A stretch of 64,000 nucleotides of DNA from Vespula vulgaris (GCF_905475345.1 NC_066592.1:2827501-2891500); one strand, 5' to 3'; positions 48,774-62,296 are shown, counted from the first letter of the stretch. Numbers and translations are program-made. Notes: generated from the letters alone by a model not told the origin.

Positions 48774-49345
48774 AAAAGGTGGCTACCGTTTGCTATAAGG
48801 CGAGCAGCGATCTTTTTATGTTCCAACGCGCTCCCTTCTGCTCCCTCAGAAATATATATCTCTATGGCCAATATCCGCGACCATTTCCCGAGCACGTTTC
48901 CACCGAGCATTCGATATACTCTCTTTCTCTGCTCTACGTTAGCAAAGTATACGTTACTTTCTACGTTCGTCTAGATATGTACGTATATATGTGTGTACGT
49001 ACGTACTTATGTATGTATGTATCCCCGTTCGTAAGAGGGTTTCCGCGTGGCTTTTCTTACGTAAGAAACTCCAAGGATACGCGTTCGTTCGTAAAAATGT
49101 TCGAAGAGGGTTACTCGATACATCCTGGAGATTAGAAATTCAATAGATTCTTTTTAATCGAGTTTATACATATGTATATATACAAATTTTATCAGGATTA
49201 AATTAATCTTATTACAATAATTTTAATGAATATTTCCAAAATTTCGATGCGAAAAGGATACGTCAAACGGGAGATAAATAGTCATAATTCAATAATAGAA
49301 GGAAAAGACGTAGATGTAATTTCTTTGCGATGAGTAGAAAGATCG

Positions 49346-49378
49346 TAGGGGGTGGGAGGGAGGGAGGGAGGGAGGGAG
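49346..49378 (+). repeat. (GGGA)n array with G-quadruplex motif
   Basis: Seven G-runs of three or more are separated by single bases, which satisfies the standard intramolecular G-quadruplex pattern several times over. Confidence 0.85.
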
Positions 49379-49581
49379 AAGGATATCGCAGGAGCGCGTT
49401 GTGCTCGTTATAAGCTCGAAAGGGGGAGTGGGGTTTGTAAGATGTAAGAGGTACGTATAATTTCGAGGTAAAGGGAGTGGGAGTACGAAAGGCGTGTTAC
49501 GAATGAGTAGAGAGGGTTCGCAAACATAACCCGACGTTTGCGCTGGAAGGTCGTCGCAACGTGGTATACCTATACATACAC

Positions 49582-49585
<4 letters not shown>

Positions 49586-49627
<42 letters not shown>
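49586..49627. repeat. (AT)n microsatellite
   Basis: This is a pure AT run of about 40 bases. Confidence 0.95.
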
Positions 49628-49629
<2 letters not shown>

Positions 49630-50015
49630 GGTGGTGAACGCGAGAACGAGGATGGAAGGATGGAAAAGGGTTTTCGTGGATAACAGAGAGAGAGAGAGTA
49701 TAGTGAAAGAGGGTGGGGGTGGGTAGGCCGGGCGAATTCCCAGGTTTACGTTTACAACCTTAACTACAAATTCGACAGAGTTACCGAGGCATAAGAGGGC
49801 GGATTGTGTCTCGTAAGGGTGGTTAGGGCTGCGCGTAAGAGTTCACCCTCCTCCTACTCCTCTTCATTCCCTCTTCTACTCTCTTCCAGTTGTTAAGAAG
49901 TCCCTCTGGGCTAATTTGACTCCCAACCAACCCCACCGCCACCCGTTATGACGGTACCCGACTCTTCTTCCTTTCTCTTTCTCATTCCTGCTAGACTCTT
50001 GGTTCGATCACCACA

Positions 50016-50048
<33 letters not shown>

Positions 50049-50815
50049 CTCTTTCTCTCTTCAACCTCCTCTCGCACCGTTCCCATCACCTGACTATTAC
50101 CACTCTCGTCCGCTATCTCGACTTTCTTACTTACTACCTCGGCAAGATCGCGCCCGTCTAATCTCCGCTTTTAAAACTCTGCCGCGTCTCCTTTTCGAGA
50201 CGAGGCTATATGCGTTAGACCCTCTTTTATGTATGCGTATGTACCTCCGTGTGTGTGGGTGTGTTTGTATCTTTATATTTATTTGGTCGAAGATTTTTCC
50301 TTCTTGTTTCTTGTTTCTTCTTTTTTTCCTTCTCTTTTTTGTCCACTTTTTTTCTTTTCAAATATTTCTTTTTTTCACGTGACACTCGTTCTCGTTACAT
50401 GGCACTCGCTTTCATACCTTGTTTGATTTTTTATTGTTCTTGTTGTTTTTTCGTTTCTTTCTCTTTTTTTATTTTTTTTTATTTGTCATCTAACGAAATT
50501 TGTGTAGGAGGCATGCGTTACTCCATATTCGTTTTTATCGATTATATTAACAAATTTGAAAGGCCTATGTTCGTTTCGTGCATACGTAACTTAAACGAGT
50601 TTTTTCGATAAATTTTTCTAATGCCTGATTTTTCTAATTTTCTAATTTTTCTCATATGGTGTAATATTATTATATAATAATTATAGTCAGTATATTGTCG
50701 GCAATTTTAAAAGGGACGCTCTCTTTTCTAAAAAGCTCGATCGTGCATTCATTTCAAGAGTTTTACCCTCTTGAAGTAGTGTTCCGACAAAAAAAGAAGA
50801 CAGAACGAAAAATAT

Positions 50816-50851
<36 letters not shown>

Positions 50852-53342
50852 CGAGGGAGAGCATCCCTTTCCATTTTTGCGGCACGCCTGGCCAACAATA
50901 CGACAAAGCATCGACATTATTTATAACGGTCGTTCGTTAAAGAGGAAAGCTCTGGAGACTTTAGAGAATGGTTGCACACGAGCAAGAAAGAGTGAGAGTG
51001 AGAGAGAGAGAGAGAGAAAGAATGGACGAAAACGAATATCACGTTGTATTCGAGACTTTTCAAATTTGTAATCGCGTAAAATTTTGTATAATAATGTTCT
51101 GCCAGTAAAGTGTGTCGACGTGGTGGCCAAAGAAAACATAAAAAAAAGGAAAAGAAAAAACAAAAAAAAAACAGGATAGAAAAAAGAAAATTGTTAAAAA
51201 AAAAAAAGAAACAGAAAAAAATTGTTTGACCCGACTTTATCGTAAAACATCGAAAGTTTTGATAACGATAACGACCGACTCGTTTTTGATTTATTTCGAA
51301 CGGTGGAGTGCCTGTTTATGGTCCCTGCCTTTTACCCCTTTTTCCCCCATATATTTTTTTTCTTCCCAACTGGGACACGTCGTCGGAGTACGAGCATGAA
51401 AATATATGAAGTGTGTTAATCGACGGGGCTCTCGGCGATGCTTGTCGGTCCATATTGCGTGTGACGAATTAATAAAAAGGAGGAGAGCTCGTTGTTGATA
51501 TAATCACTCGCGTTCGAATGAATTTCAGAATGGTTATTTATTATTATTTCGTTACACATAAACGAAATAAACCACAGAGTTATAACGCGTAAATAACGTG
51601 GACGGTAGTAATCCGTTCGTTGTTTCTTTGTCCAATGATGGTCGATTTAGCATTCAAGAGACCCGACGCAGAATTTATATATTTTTCGGGCCTCGTTAAT
51701 ATATATATATTTTTTCTTTTTTTTTATATTATATTTATACTTTTATATTATTTAAAGTAATATATTTTAGTTAATACAAGCGACAAAGTGAAAAAATACA
51801 TTCGCTCAAATTCGATGTTATTGTCGTCAAAGATTAAAATAAAAATTTTATACACATACACGCACACACACACATATATATATAATTAAATTTATTGCAT
51901 TTTAATATAGATTTATATTTTAATATAGATATATATTTTTATAGCTGGTAATTTTGAAGGGCCCATGTTTTAAGTTGGGCCCGAGGCGACCCGACTGGCC
52001 TCTTCCACCGGCTGTGCGTAAATCCGTCGGTTCTTTTTTTAAGTTTTTTTTTTTCTGTTCCTTTTTTTTCCCCATTTTCACGGACGCTGCGAGGAGTTTT
52101 GGACCGTAATGCGTCATAATGCGTCGCGTCTCGAGAAAAAAGTCCCTTCGGTGCTTTGTAAAGGAACGCGTTTTTCGGCAAACTAGAGAAAGAGGACTGG
52201 AGAAAGATGAACGGAAAAAAGGAGTCTTTCTCTTTCTCTCTCTCTCTCTCTCTTTCGAGTGGGTAAACTTCGAGATAAATGTGACACCTTTTATCGTCCA
52301 ACGTAATAAATACCTCTCTTCATCTATAAAACAAACGACCAAAGGCCTTGCGATCTCCCAACACCATCAACCCCTCCCACCAAATCTCTCTCTCTTTCTC
52401 TCTCTTTCTCTATTATCTTTTCGTCTTCTTTGCTCTTGTAACGTTACAATCTACGAAGGAAAAAAAAGAGAAAAAAAAGAGAGAGTGAGAGAGGGGGTGG
52501 AAGGGAGGACAAAGATGATCGCACACAAAGCTAACCACGTTTTTCTCCCTTTTATTAGATATACATATTCATACACATATACATATATATATATAAAAAT
52601 AAAAGAAATATAATAATAATAAAAAAAAAAAGAAAATAAATAAAAAAAGAAAGAATAAAAGAGGGAAAAGAAAAATAAGCTTAATAGCTTTTAACGTATT
52701 TTCCCAGTATTATCCTAGTTCTTTAACCGTACCGTCGTCGCTTCCTACTACCCCTTTATCCGATTTCTCCCTTGGCTCGTTTCGTTTCGTTTCTTTAATC
52801 CACTCTTCTCTTCTATTCTCTTCCCCTTCTCTTCTCTCATTCTCTCTCTCTCATTCTCTCTCTCTCTCTCTTTTTTCCGACTCTCTTCTCTCTTTGTCTC
52901 CCATAGAAATCCGTCGGCTAACAACAACGATTTACATCGTTTTTTCTCTCTCTCTCTCTTTCTTTCTGAAGGTTACTCGATAACATAGTCAACCACATTG
53001 TGTTGGCTTTACTCAAAGTATAATTCAACACACGAACGCACATATACACATACCATACACACACACGGTAGTCCTTTCAAATGTTAATCGTATATTCGTT
53101 TGTACGTTTAAAAACTAATCCTTTAAAAAACAATATCTATGATAATATATATATATGTATACACATATGTATTATTTCTATAGCAAGGAATTTTTATTGA
53201 AAATGAAAGAAATGTTCATCCCCATTCGTTATTATAAATTTCTAATGATCGAGACTCCTACAAAGTTTTCCTCGCGAGGACTCGAAATTTTCGAAAATTT
53301 TTATTCAGAAGTTTTAATTAATATCTTGAAATTTTCACCCTC

Positions 53343-53354
53343 TATCTATCTACG

Positions 53355-53388
<34 letters not shown>

Positions 53389-53389
53389 C
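53343..53389. repeat. (CTAT)n tetranucleotide array
   Basis: About eleven CTAT units include one ACGT interruption. Confidence 0.95.
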
Positions 53390-53453
53390 TCTTTCGTTTT
53401 CTCTTTCTCTCTTCGTTCGCGTCTCTTTGTCCTTAACCCGTTCTATTCACGTC

Positions 53454-53461
53454 CGTCGTCT

Positions 53462-53501
<40 letters not shown>

Positions 53502-53502
53502 A
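53454..53502. repeat. (CGT)n triplet array
   Basis: About 15 CGT triplets form a second CpG-rich triplet array besides the CGA array at 20993, in reverse-complement orientation. Confidence 0.95.
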
Positions 53503-54952
53503 GTCTTAACGCTCTAATTATCATTAGTGCTGAGCGGACGGATGTCTCGTAATGTAGCGCCCGTTCTCTCATCCCTTATAACACTACCCTGTGACCCCCT
53601 TTGTCACTAGCATCGCCCTATTCTTCGCCTCTACCTCCTTTACTTCCACCCTCTCCCACTCCTCATTTGTCGGATATATCGTACTACGGAAGAGTTCCTT
53701 GCTAAGTCGCTAGAAGATATTACTTGTTAGGTATCGTACTAATCTCTTCGTTTTCTAATAATCCCAATTCGCGGAGGGAGAAGAAATAAAAAAATAAATA
53801 TTGAAAATCAGAATGATCGAAAGTGATATCGATCTGACAATTTGGAGAGAAAACTTTTTATCGATCGATTGATAAAAAAAAGAAAAAAAGATTAATAATC
53901 GTGATAATCAAAATCAAATAAAAATAAAAATAATAATAAAAAAATATATGGTAGAAAAGGAAAAAAAAGGAAAGAAAGACAAAGAAGAAAGAAAGAGAGA
54001 AAGAAAGAGAGAAACTTTTGTTCCGCTATCGTCGGCATCAAATTGTTGCGGGAAACGCCTCTTTGGACCGGGTGAGTCAAGCGGGAGGAGGGTTGGAGTA
54101 TTGCGACTTGTTTGGATCCCGCGAGAACGCGTTCGTGAGGGTCGTAGCCGCTGAAGGTTTGGGGTCTCTCTAAGTAGATTTCAAGTGGAAGATTTATATA
54201 AACGGGCCGATACAGTTTACAAACGTTCCGACGTACTTACTTACGTGAAAAGATTGACGTTCCTTATTTTTTGGTCATATCGTTTTGACATTATCTGTTA
54301 CGTCTTTTTTTTCCCTTCTTCTTTTTCCTCTTCCTTCATACTTCTGTACTCGTTTTATAAGAAAAAAATATTACATATCGAATCTTTCGTGTTCGCTTGT
54401 TAAGAAATTGCTTTTGAATTTTACTTATTTTTTCGCAATTATTTTCTTTCTGTTTTTTTTTCTATATCGATTAGAAAAGATCGATCGAGCGAGTGGAAGG
54501 ATTTGTTTGATACCGATTCGAATGGAAGGATTTTATATTGAGCGTAGTGCGAGTTCTCAAGAGAGTGGCGCCAAGGGAACAAGAGAAATATGAAACAGTC
54601 TTGTTTTCTCGTAAATCAGTTAGAAATTCCCCTCGGATGAGAGGGGATCGTAGTTGGTAGGGTCGAGACTTAAGAGGTGACTTCAACCCCGACCGGTTCT
54701 CTCTCTAATGACTACCCCATGAACGGCAACAGCAACTCTGCCACCGTCACCATCAACCGTGTGCCCGTGGTCGCAATTCATTCCTTACTGTCATTCGCCT
54801 GGTATTCTTGACTCTTTGATATCAATCATTGGTCGTCGTAGTCGTAGTCGTTTCTCGTGTATTATAATCTACTAACGATAAAAAAAAAGAAAAAAAGGGA
54901 AAGAAAGAAAAAGAAGATAAGATTTTTGTAAAGGTAACACGTTCGAATACAA

Positions 54953-55000
54953 ATTCTTTCATTGAAAAATTCTTTCATCGAAAAATTCTTTCATTGAAAA
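54953..55000. repeat. three 16-bp tandem units, each with a TTCNNNGAA site
   Basis: Three units of ATTCTTTCATYGAAAA follow each other exactly. Each contains a STAT-type palindrome: TTCATTGAA at 54958 and 54990, TTCATCGAA at 54974. They are spaced 16 bases apart. STAT binding is inferred from the consensus only. Confidence 0.8.
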
Positions 55001-55509
55001 TCTCTCATATAATATGTACGTGTTTTAACTACCGACTATACGAATCGTAGCTCTCGCTTTTTGTCGAAACCCTAACGGATATTACGTACTATAGAGATTA
55101 TTTGAAGCTGAAGATTTTAACTGCTACAATATGTTCTGTAATAATCTGTAATAAGCAAACTGTGAATAAGTAGACTCGTTTTTAAACATGCGTTATCGTT
55201 TATTATGGTATGGATAATAGGGCTGTGTGATATATCATTTATATATATATACAGTTTTATTTTTTCATTCAGATAGAAACACTTTTGTATTATAAAAATT
55301 ATTTATATCTGCTAGATGATTTAATCTTTTTCTTTTTTTGTTTGTTTTCATTTTTAATATTTTCTCTCTCTCTCTCTCTCTTTCCTTTTCTCTGAACTAT
55401 TGCTTTCTTCGAATAATGGACGCAGAAAGAAAGATAACTTCCAAGAGCTCGTTTCGAATGGACGACTTTCTAATGTTCACTCTTCCTCTCTTTTACGGAG
55501 ATACAACTA

Positions 55510-55545
<36 letters not shown>

Positions 55546-56357
55546 TACTCTCCCTCTCCCCAAACCATTCCCTTGAGCTAGATTTAAATACGTGACTAAT
55601 GTCTCGCTCCTTGTAGACCAGGTATTTACAGAAAGACGAGAGAGACGAGAGAGAGCCTTTCTGGCTCTTTAGCAACGTTCCTTGAAATGTGTTAAGTCGC
55701 GAGACAAAGGAAGAAGAAGAAAGAAAGAGAGAGAAAGCAAAGTAGAGATAGATAGATAAATAGAAAGAGAAAGAGATAATACGAAGATTCGGAGATACGA
55801 GTGTGACGAGATGACGATCAATCTCTTTTAATGGATCCTTCGAAGTTTTGTCAAGGATTAGATGAAGCCAGATTTAAGTAAAGGAAAAGGCCGGATTTGC
55901 ACTATATCGAAGAAACCACGGTTTTACTTCATTTGTCACCGAGCACGAATCTAAAACGAGACAGCGAACTAATTCTTTCCACGGTTCAATAATAATTTCT
56001 TATTTTTATCTCTCTCTCTCTGTTTTAACCCTTTGTGGTCCTCTACTTCGGAGATCTCACTCGAGACCGAGCCGATTAAAAATAATTTCTACAAAAAGTC
56101 AAGCGCCCGTGCAAGAATCGGAAGAATGAAAAAAAATAAAGAGTAAGAGGAAGGGAGAAAGATAGATAAAGAAAAAAAAAGCCGAAAATAATGATAACCA
56201 TTCGTTAAAAGTACAATTCTTCGGTGAGTCGTTAGACTTCAGGAAATTCGTTGCATTCAGATAAACGTTCTGGACACGCTCGTTCGTTCGCATTATTTCA
56301 TTCGGAATATTCGGACGCGTTCGTGCATACTTACATATATATATACATACCTACATA

Positions 56358-56391
<34 letters not shown>

Positions 56392-56833
56392 CATATCGTT
56401 TCGACTGGAATATTAGCCATTTTTCCATTGTGTCCGAGGATTTTTATAATTTTCGAGAGACAGTTCGGCCCGCATTAGCGGTAAGCTTGCGAACTTCTTT
56501 CTTTTTTCTTTCCTTTTTTTTCTTTCCTTCTTTTTTTTCCTTTTTCTTTTTTTTTATCATTTTCTTCAATGGGATCGTAATTACGCGGCCCACTAGACGT
56601 TGCTTTTCGTTCGTATGTTCGTTCGTTCGTTCGTTCTTCCCTTCTATCATCCCCCTTCCTCCCTCCCACTTTCCACCCACTCACCTTCCCCCACCCCCTT
56701 CTCCACCCTTCCCCATTCGTTCCTAACTTCCTCTACTTCCTTCCGCTCGCGTGTTTCATCCTCTTCTCACCCTCCTCGCATATCTACCCTCTCTTCGTTC
56801 TCTCTCTTTTTATTTCTATCTTTTTCCTCTTCC

Positions 56834-56867
<34 letters not shown>

Positions 56868-57037
56868 CTCTCTGTATTTCCCTCTTTCTCTTTCTTCTAT
56901 TTTATTCCACGTCGCTCGACGAATCTCCAACGAATCTCCAGCTGCGGTCCGACGAAACGCGCGGGAAAACGAAACGAACACGTCGAAAGGCGCCTCTAAC
57001 CGACGACGAGAAGAGAGACGACGCATGTCGCTCTCGT

Positions 57038-57040
<3 letters not shown>

Positions 57041-57077
<37 letters not shown>
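57041..57077. repeat. (CT)n microsatellite
   Basis: This is a CT run of about 36 bases. Confidence 0.95.
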
Positions 57078-57083
<6 letters not shown>

Positions 57084-57858
57084 GTCTCTCTGCTTTCTCT
57101 CCTCCACCACCCTCAAATAATGCGATCGCCATCTGGAAGCTTCCTCTCTACTTACCCTCCTCGCGGCTCTACACAGCTCGCTGAATACCTTCTCTCGGAG
57201 AGTGCACCCTTCTGTTTCATACATATTCGTTAAGTTATTTTCGCGGCTGCTGATACTCTGTCTCGTCAAAAATGAAATTCACCGTGCTGTCGACTCGTGC
57301 CATAGAGGTGGACGAGGAGGAGGAAGAGAAGGAGGAGGAGAAGGAGGAGGAGGAGGTAGAAGGACGGAGAAGGAGAAAAAAAAAGAAAAAAGAATAGAGA
57401 AGAGGGAAAAAAATGAACGAAAGAGAAGAACAAAAAAGAGGAGAAGGGTAAAACAAATATTCAACATCGAAGCTCGATTAATATTTTGATATTCCGAAAC
57501 ATGTGGGCAGCCGGGGGTGGGAATGAGTAAATCAACCAATTTTTTGTATACGAATATAAAAGAATTTTTGAGGGCGTCCGGATGACTTAAAAGAAAAAAA
57601 TTAGAAAAGATGAATCAACTTCGTGTTCGATTGTTTTTCAAGGATTTTACTTTTTCTTTTCTTTTTCTTTCTTTCTTTCTTTCTTTCTTTCTCTTATCTT
57701 TCTTCGTCCTTTTCAATTTTTTTTTTTTCGAAAAACCTACGGGCCAGAGGCATTGTCCGTTCAAAGTTAAAACTGGATATAAATTATTGCGAAAATGTTT
57801 CCGTAAATAAGAGCCGGAACGAAATGTGCCGCGTGGTTTTGCGGCTTCCGTCTTTCGC

Positions 57859-57859
57859 C

Positions 57860-57916
<57 letters not shown>

Positions 57917-57953
57917 CAGAAAGAGAGAGAGAGAGAGAGACAGAGAGACAAAG
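57859..57953. repeat. (GA)n with GACA interruptions
   Basis: A GA run of about 50 bases is followed by about 45 bases of GA with regularly placed CAGA units. Confidence 0.9.
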
Positions 57954-58991
57954 ACAGAGACTGGTTTCGACTTTCAAGAGGGTGGCGACTCGACTGGGTG
58001 GGATTATAGAGCTTTGCCGGGATATCAATTATAACCAGAAACAGTTATTCCGTGCACCGAAACCCTTTCTCTGGCCCTTTCGAACTCCTCTCCCCGTTCT
58101 CTCCTCCTCCATCCCTCTTTCTCTTTCTCTCTCTCTCATCCCTTACACCGTCCCGACCGTTCCTAATCCTCTGTAAATTATATTATTTTCACTGTTTGTT
58201 TACCGGTCTCCCTATTCTGTTCCCGTCTGCGCAGGATTTGCGGCGACTTTCGGGCTTTCGTCGTGTTTCGCCCTTTCCGCACGCGGACTCCGTATTAAAA
58301 TCATTATCAGGGACGCCGTTTTCGATGGAAATCGGACGATCCCTGTTCTCTCTCGCTCTCCTCGATTTACTCGTTTGATTTTCACTTGGATATTATCCTA
58401 TAAGAGGATCAAATGATGTTCCTCCGTTTTCCTTTTTTTACGGTTAATATATTTCTTCAATTATGATCGTTCGTTAATTCACAAATAACGTTAGATATCG
58501 GACAGATATATTTGCAATAACCATGAAATAATTATTAAGTAGTTATACTGTATATTCCCATTATGTCGAACTTTCATTTCGAGATTTTCATCGATCGTTG
58601 GACAATTTTTTTTCTTTCATTCCCCTCCCTTTACTTTTTTACACTTTTCTCTTTTGATTTATTAGAAAAAGTAAAGAAAATTAGTCAAGTCGTTAACGAT
58701 CAATAATAAATCGACGGAAAAGAGGAAGTAATATATCATTTTTTCCTCTACCATTTCTAATGATTCTAGTGTTTTCTTTTTTTTTTTTTTTTTTTTTTTA
58801 TCACAACGACCGAATCATTTCGTTTGATATTATCGATTTCCCAGGCACGAAAGCTTCAACGCGTTCTCGTATAACCGAGGACGATGATTCTATGAAGGAA
58901 AAAAAAAAAGAAAGAAAAAAAAAGAAAGAAAGAAAAAAGAAAATAAAAAAAGAAAAAGGAAAAAATAGAAAAAAAGTAGAAAAAAAGACAC

Positions 58992-59028
<37 letters not shown>

Positions 59029-59039
59029 CTCACGAGGCG

Positions 59040-59460
59040 TAGAATTTTTTCCGCCTTTACACCCCTTTAACGCCTTTATTTCCCTGGGTATATCGCGTTA
59101 CCGGACGCGGCCGGCGTAGACGCTATTATGCAAATGTACGAGGCGAAACGGCCTGGACCTGACTATGATCGTTCCGAGACAAACCCCTTCTCTTCCTCTC
59201 CTCCTCCTCTTCTCCACCCCTATTCCTCCTTTTCCTCCTCCTTCTCCTCCTTCTCCTCCTTCTCCTCCATTTCCTCCTCCTCATCGGCCCAACGTTCGCG
59301 CCTACTCCTACGAGGGTAGTTTGTAGCGGCGAGGGTAAACGTTGTCGTTGTTAGCGCGATACGCACGTGCACTGCCTCTAAACACTCGTTGATATTTCGG
59401 CTAACTTATTTCCGTATGGTTATCGTGATCGTTCCGCTGGATGTAACGCATGTAATGCAC
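59040..59460. other. CpG-rich island with octamer word, partly TCC-rich
   Basis: Non-repetitive halves (59040-59180 and 59310-59460) flank a TCC triplet tract (59195-59280). The first half contains ATGCAAAT, the POU-domain octamer, near 59129, and a CpG-rich GGACGCGGCCGGCG word. It is a candidate regulatory element; no coding frame is supported. Confidence 0.3.
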
Positions 59461-60027
59461 TTATGAAAAATTCACCCCCTACGGTATCATTCTTTTATTT
59501 TATTCTCTTTTTTTTTCCTTCTTTTTTTTCGTCTTTCTTTTATTCTAAAGTGAAAATCAATTATTAGAATGTCGAAACGTCGATCAAAATAATCGAAGAC
59601 ATTTGAATTTTTGTATTTCGCGGATAGTCATTATCACTGCAAATATCCATATTCACTGTTTAAAGGAATCTGTCGAGGGATGATAGATTCGTCGATATTT
59701 AAACTACCTGTGTAACAAATTCATTTAAAATCGAAACGACGAATATATATATATATTTAAAAAAAAGAAAGAAAGAAAGTTACTTTTGCTTGACTCGACG
59801 GATAACGAGTTAATCACAATATGATAACAATTTTCTTCTTACACTTTTTAACATAGCCGTATTTAATCGATAATTTTATAATTGGGTCAATGCGTAATGG
59901 CCTAGTTAAGATCATAAAATCAGTATCTTGTCAAAAGCTTGACCGAAGCTCATCGTTGTTAAGCCAATAAGAGAAATCCTAAGAGACAGAACACGAAGGA
60001 AGAAAACATTAGATATATAGGAATACA

Positions 60028-60113
60028 CAGAGAGAGAGAGAGAGAGAGAGATAAAGAGAGAGAGAGAGAGAGAGAGATAAAGAGAGAGAGAGAGAGTGAG
60101 AGGGAGGGAGAGA
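60028..60113. repeat. (GA)n with GATAAA interruptions
   Basis: GA units run for about 85 bases, broken twice by GATAAA, then GTGA and GGGA variants. Confidence 0.9.
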
Positions 60114-60851
60114 GTGAGTGAGAATTCGCTGGTTGGTAGAGATGCGGTGGTAGTGTTGTTGGGGTGATAGCACTTGGGGGTGGGTGTTTACTTTTGGTGT
60201 TGGGCAAGTAGCGCCCGGCATGCATGGCTCCCTCTGATAGCAAACAGCGAGTATCGATCAGTATGACTCTGGTAAACAACTATTGTAGAGTAGTATAGTA
60301 TAGAATGTGCTTCGTCCCTTTCGAGCCCCTTTCGAGCCTCCCTTCGAGTCTCTCTTCTCGCCCACGCGCAACTTGTCCCGCAAAGACCACCTCTCCCTTC
60401 TCTTCACCTCTTCCTCCTCTTACTCCTACTCCTACTCCCACTCCTCTTCCTCTTCCTCCTTCTCCTACTTCTCCTCCTCTCCCTTTAGCAACCCCTTCGT
60501 CCTGTGTACCAACCGGGTGTCCACCCATTCCTATCCGCAACAACGCTACCGTATACTCGCGATATGCTTGCTTACGTGCCACCCAGGGCCGCCACGACTT
60601 CGCATCAGCAAATTTTCAGAATTCCAAGATGAGATCTTGAATGGATTCAACATCAATGAATTTTCTCTTTAATAATCTCTTTGACTGTATCGGTCAGAAT
60701 ATGAATCTTTTATTTTCCAACGTTATACCTGCAATTGTACAATGTCGATTATTAGATGTATTTACATTAAAAGGGTTTAAGGTATTCAAGTGAATACTGA
60801 TTCTCATATGATTCTTATTTTTTAATCTTTTTTTTACTCGTTTTATCTTGC

Positions 60852-60882
<31 letters not shown>

Positions 60883-61358
60883 GATCTGATCTTTGGATCG
60901 GTTTTAAAAAAGTATGGGGACGATTAGCGATACTTTTTGTTTGTTACTTATTTATCTTTGCGTTTGTATTTGTTTTTTATTATAGAATCGAGTTTGTGGT
61001 TTACTTCTTGTAGAAGAACTTGATGGAATTTATTCTATTAATTAATATTTATGCATTGGCAAAACGAATTGTTGGATTTTGTCGTAATTTCATTTTTTTT
61101 TTTTGATTTTGAGATATTAGTGAAAATGGAAAAATTGAAATTTTCCCAAGCGAAATCCGTCCCTGTCGAGGATGCTAATCATCTTGGCGAAGGGTGTCTG
61201 AAATTGTCGCCCCATGGAGAGCAGCTATGGAGCACGACGCGGCCCTCTCTGAGACTCACCCTAACGGCTCGCTTAACCAAACAACCCTGATAAATTATGC
61301 AAAAATCAACAACACTACGAAATGCACCTCTCTCACTTTCTCTATCTCTATTTCTCTT

Positions 61359-61360
<2 letters not shown>

Positions 61361-61403
<43 letters not shown>

Positions 61404-61404
61404 T
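61361..61404. repeat. (CT)n/(TTTC)n pyrimidine tract
   Basis: This is a CT run of about 43 bases with TTTC interruptions. Confidence 0.9.
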
Positions 61405-62212
61405 TTTCCTCTAGATTGAGGTTGCTACGATTTACTCAGCTCGTCCATAACTTTGTATCTCTTTGTCTCTTTCTCTCTTTCTTTCTCTCTTTGCTCTTTC
61501 TATGAATTAATATCTAATAACATCTATCGGATAAATTTTAGATCGTAGTAATTGAAAAATTTTTTTCTCGATGTATATGAATATTTCACTATGAATATTA
61601 CATTATTTTATATATTTTCTATAGCATCGTCTCGTGCAGCTTTATTAAATATCTACGAGTTGTTCGTTAAATATTAGACGAATTAGTAGATGGTAACAGA
61701 GAATGAGAGAAAACTTTTTCAACGTGATTACGTCAGCTTTAATATCATTCGAAAAACACGATAGAAATTATGCGACGAATACATAGAAATATTTATAATA
61801 AAATACGATATATCGTCGAGAACGAAATGATAGTAATTGTCTTTCATATTTTGCATAATTAATACGACTAATAACGTAGATATAATTTTCGGTAAAAAAA
61901 TACTTAATTAAGAAGAGAGTTTAAAAAGAAAGAAAGAAAAGAAATTACCGATTCGACGATACTGGTACATTTTATGATTCATATCAGTAAAAATAAAAGA
62001 ATGAAAAAGTGGAAAAAAATTCCGAAAAAATTTCCAAAAATTCCGAAAAGAACCTTTAGCTCGCGTAGAGAGAGAGAGAGAGAGAGAGATGGAAAATCTA
62101 TTTTTTTTCCCCTCGTAGATTTGACAATCCGATCGAACGACGAATAAAAGAAATGCCGTATGTATGTATTTATAAACACAAACAGTTGTAACAATTCGAC
62201 GATACATCGTAC

Positions 62213-62220
<8 letters not shown>

Positions 62221-62266
<46 letters not shown>

Positions 62267-62269
62267 CAT
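62221..62269. repeat. compound (TA)n(GA)n microsatellite
   Basis: A TA run of about 25 bases switches to a GA run of about 22 bases. It lies only 30 bases upstream of the possible initiator at 62299. Confidence 0.95.
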
Positions 62270-62296
62270 AAACATATACACACATAAATATCTACA

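Larger units (their letters stand above)
49379..54940. other. non-coding stretch with repeats and islands
   Basis: No coding exon is supported. Repeats include TA at 49586-49627, CT at 50016-50046, GA at 50819-50848 and 50999-51018, pyrimidine tracts near 52780-52965, CTAT at 53343-53389 and CGT at 53454-53502. A repeat-free island lies at about 51370-51680. A stop-bounded 44-codon + frame at 54669-54811 is rich in Asn, Ser, Thr and Val, and is unrecognised. Confidence 0.55.
55001..59030. other. non-coding, microsatellite-dense stretch
   Basis: No coding exon is supported. CT tracts lie at 55363-55382, 55511-55536, 56832-56868 and 57041-57077, CATA units at 56344-56390, TTCG units at 56617-56636 and a GGA-rich purine tract at 57315-57420. 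Further tracts are TTTC at 57670-57692, GA at 57859-57953, poly(T) at 58778-58799 and GAAA/GA at 58890-59027. The 194-codon frame at 56600-57184 and its neighbours are pyrimidine-tract by-products. Confidence 0.6.
60114..62290. other. non-coding stretch with an island at 61130-61310
   Basis: No coding exon is supported. A TCC/CTC pyrimidine stretch lies at 60325-60490, making Pro/Thr- and Ser-rich frames. A balanced repeat-free island occupies 61130-61310. A CT tract lies at 61361-61404 and a TA/GA compound tract at 62221-62269. The DNA at 61510-61900 is AT-rich and featureless. Confidence 0.5.

Noticed and set aside
54669..54811. 44-codon + frame rich in Asn/Ser/Thr/Val with varied codons
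   Set aside because: No clear splice acceptor and donor pair brackets it and no family is recognised. It may come from nearby ACC/ATC triplets.
56600..57184. 194-codon + frame
   Set aside because: It is a by-product of successive CT and TCC tracts.
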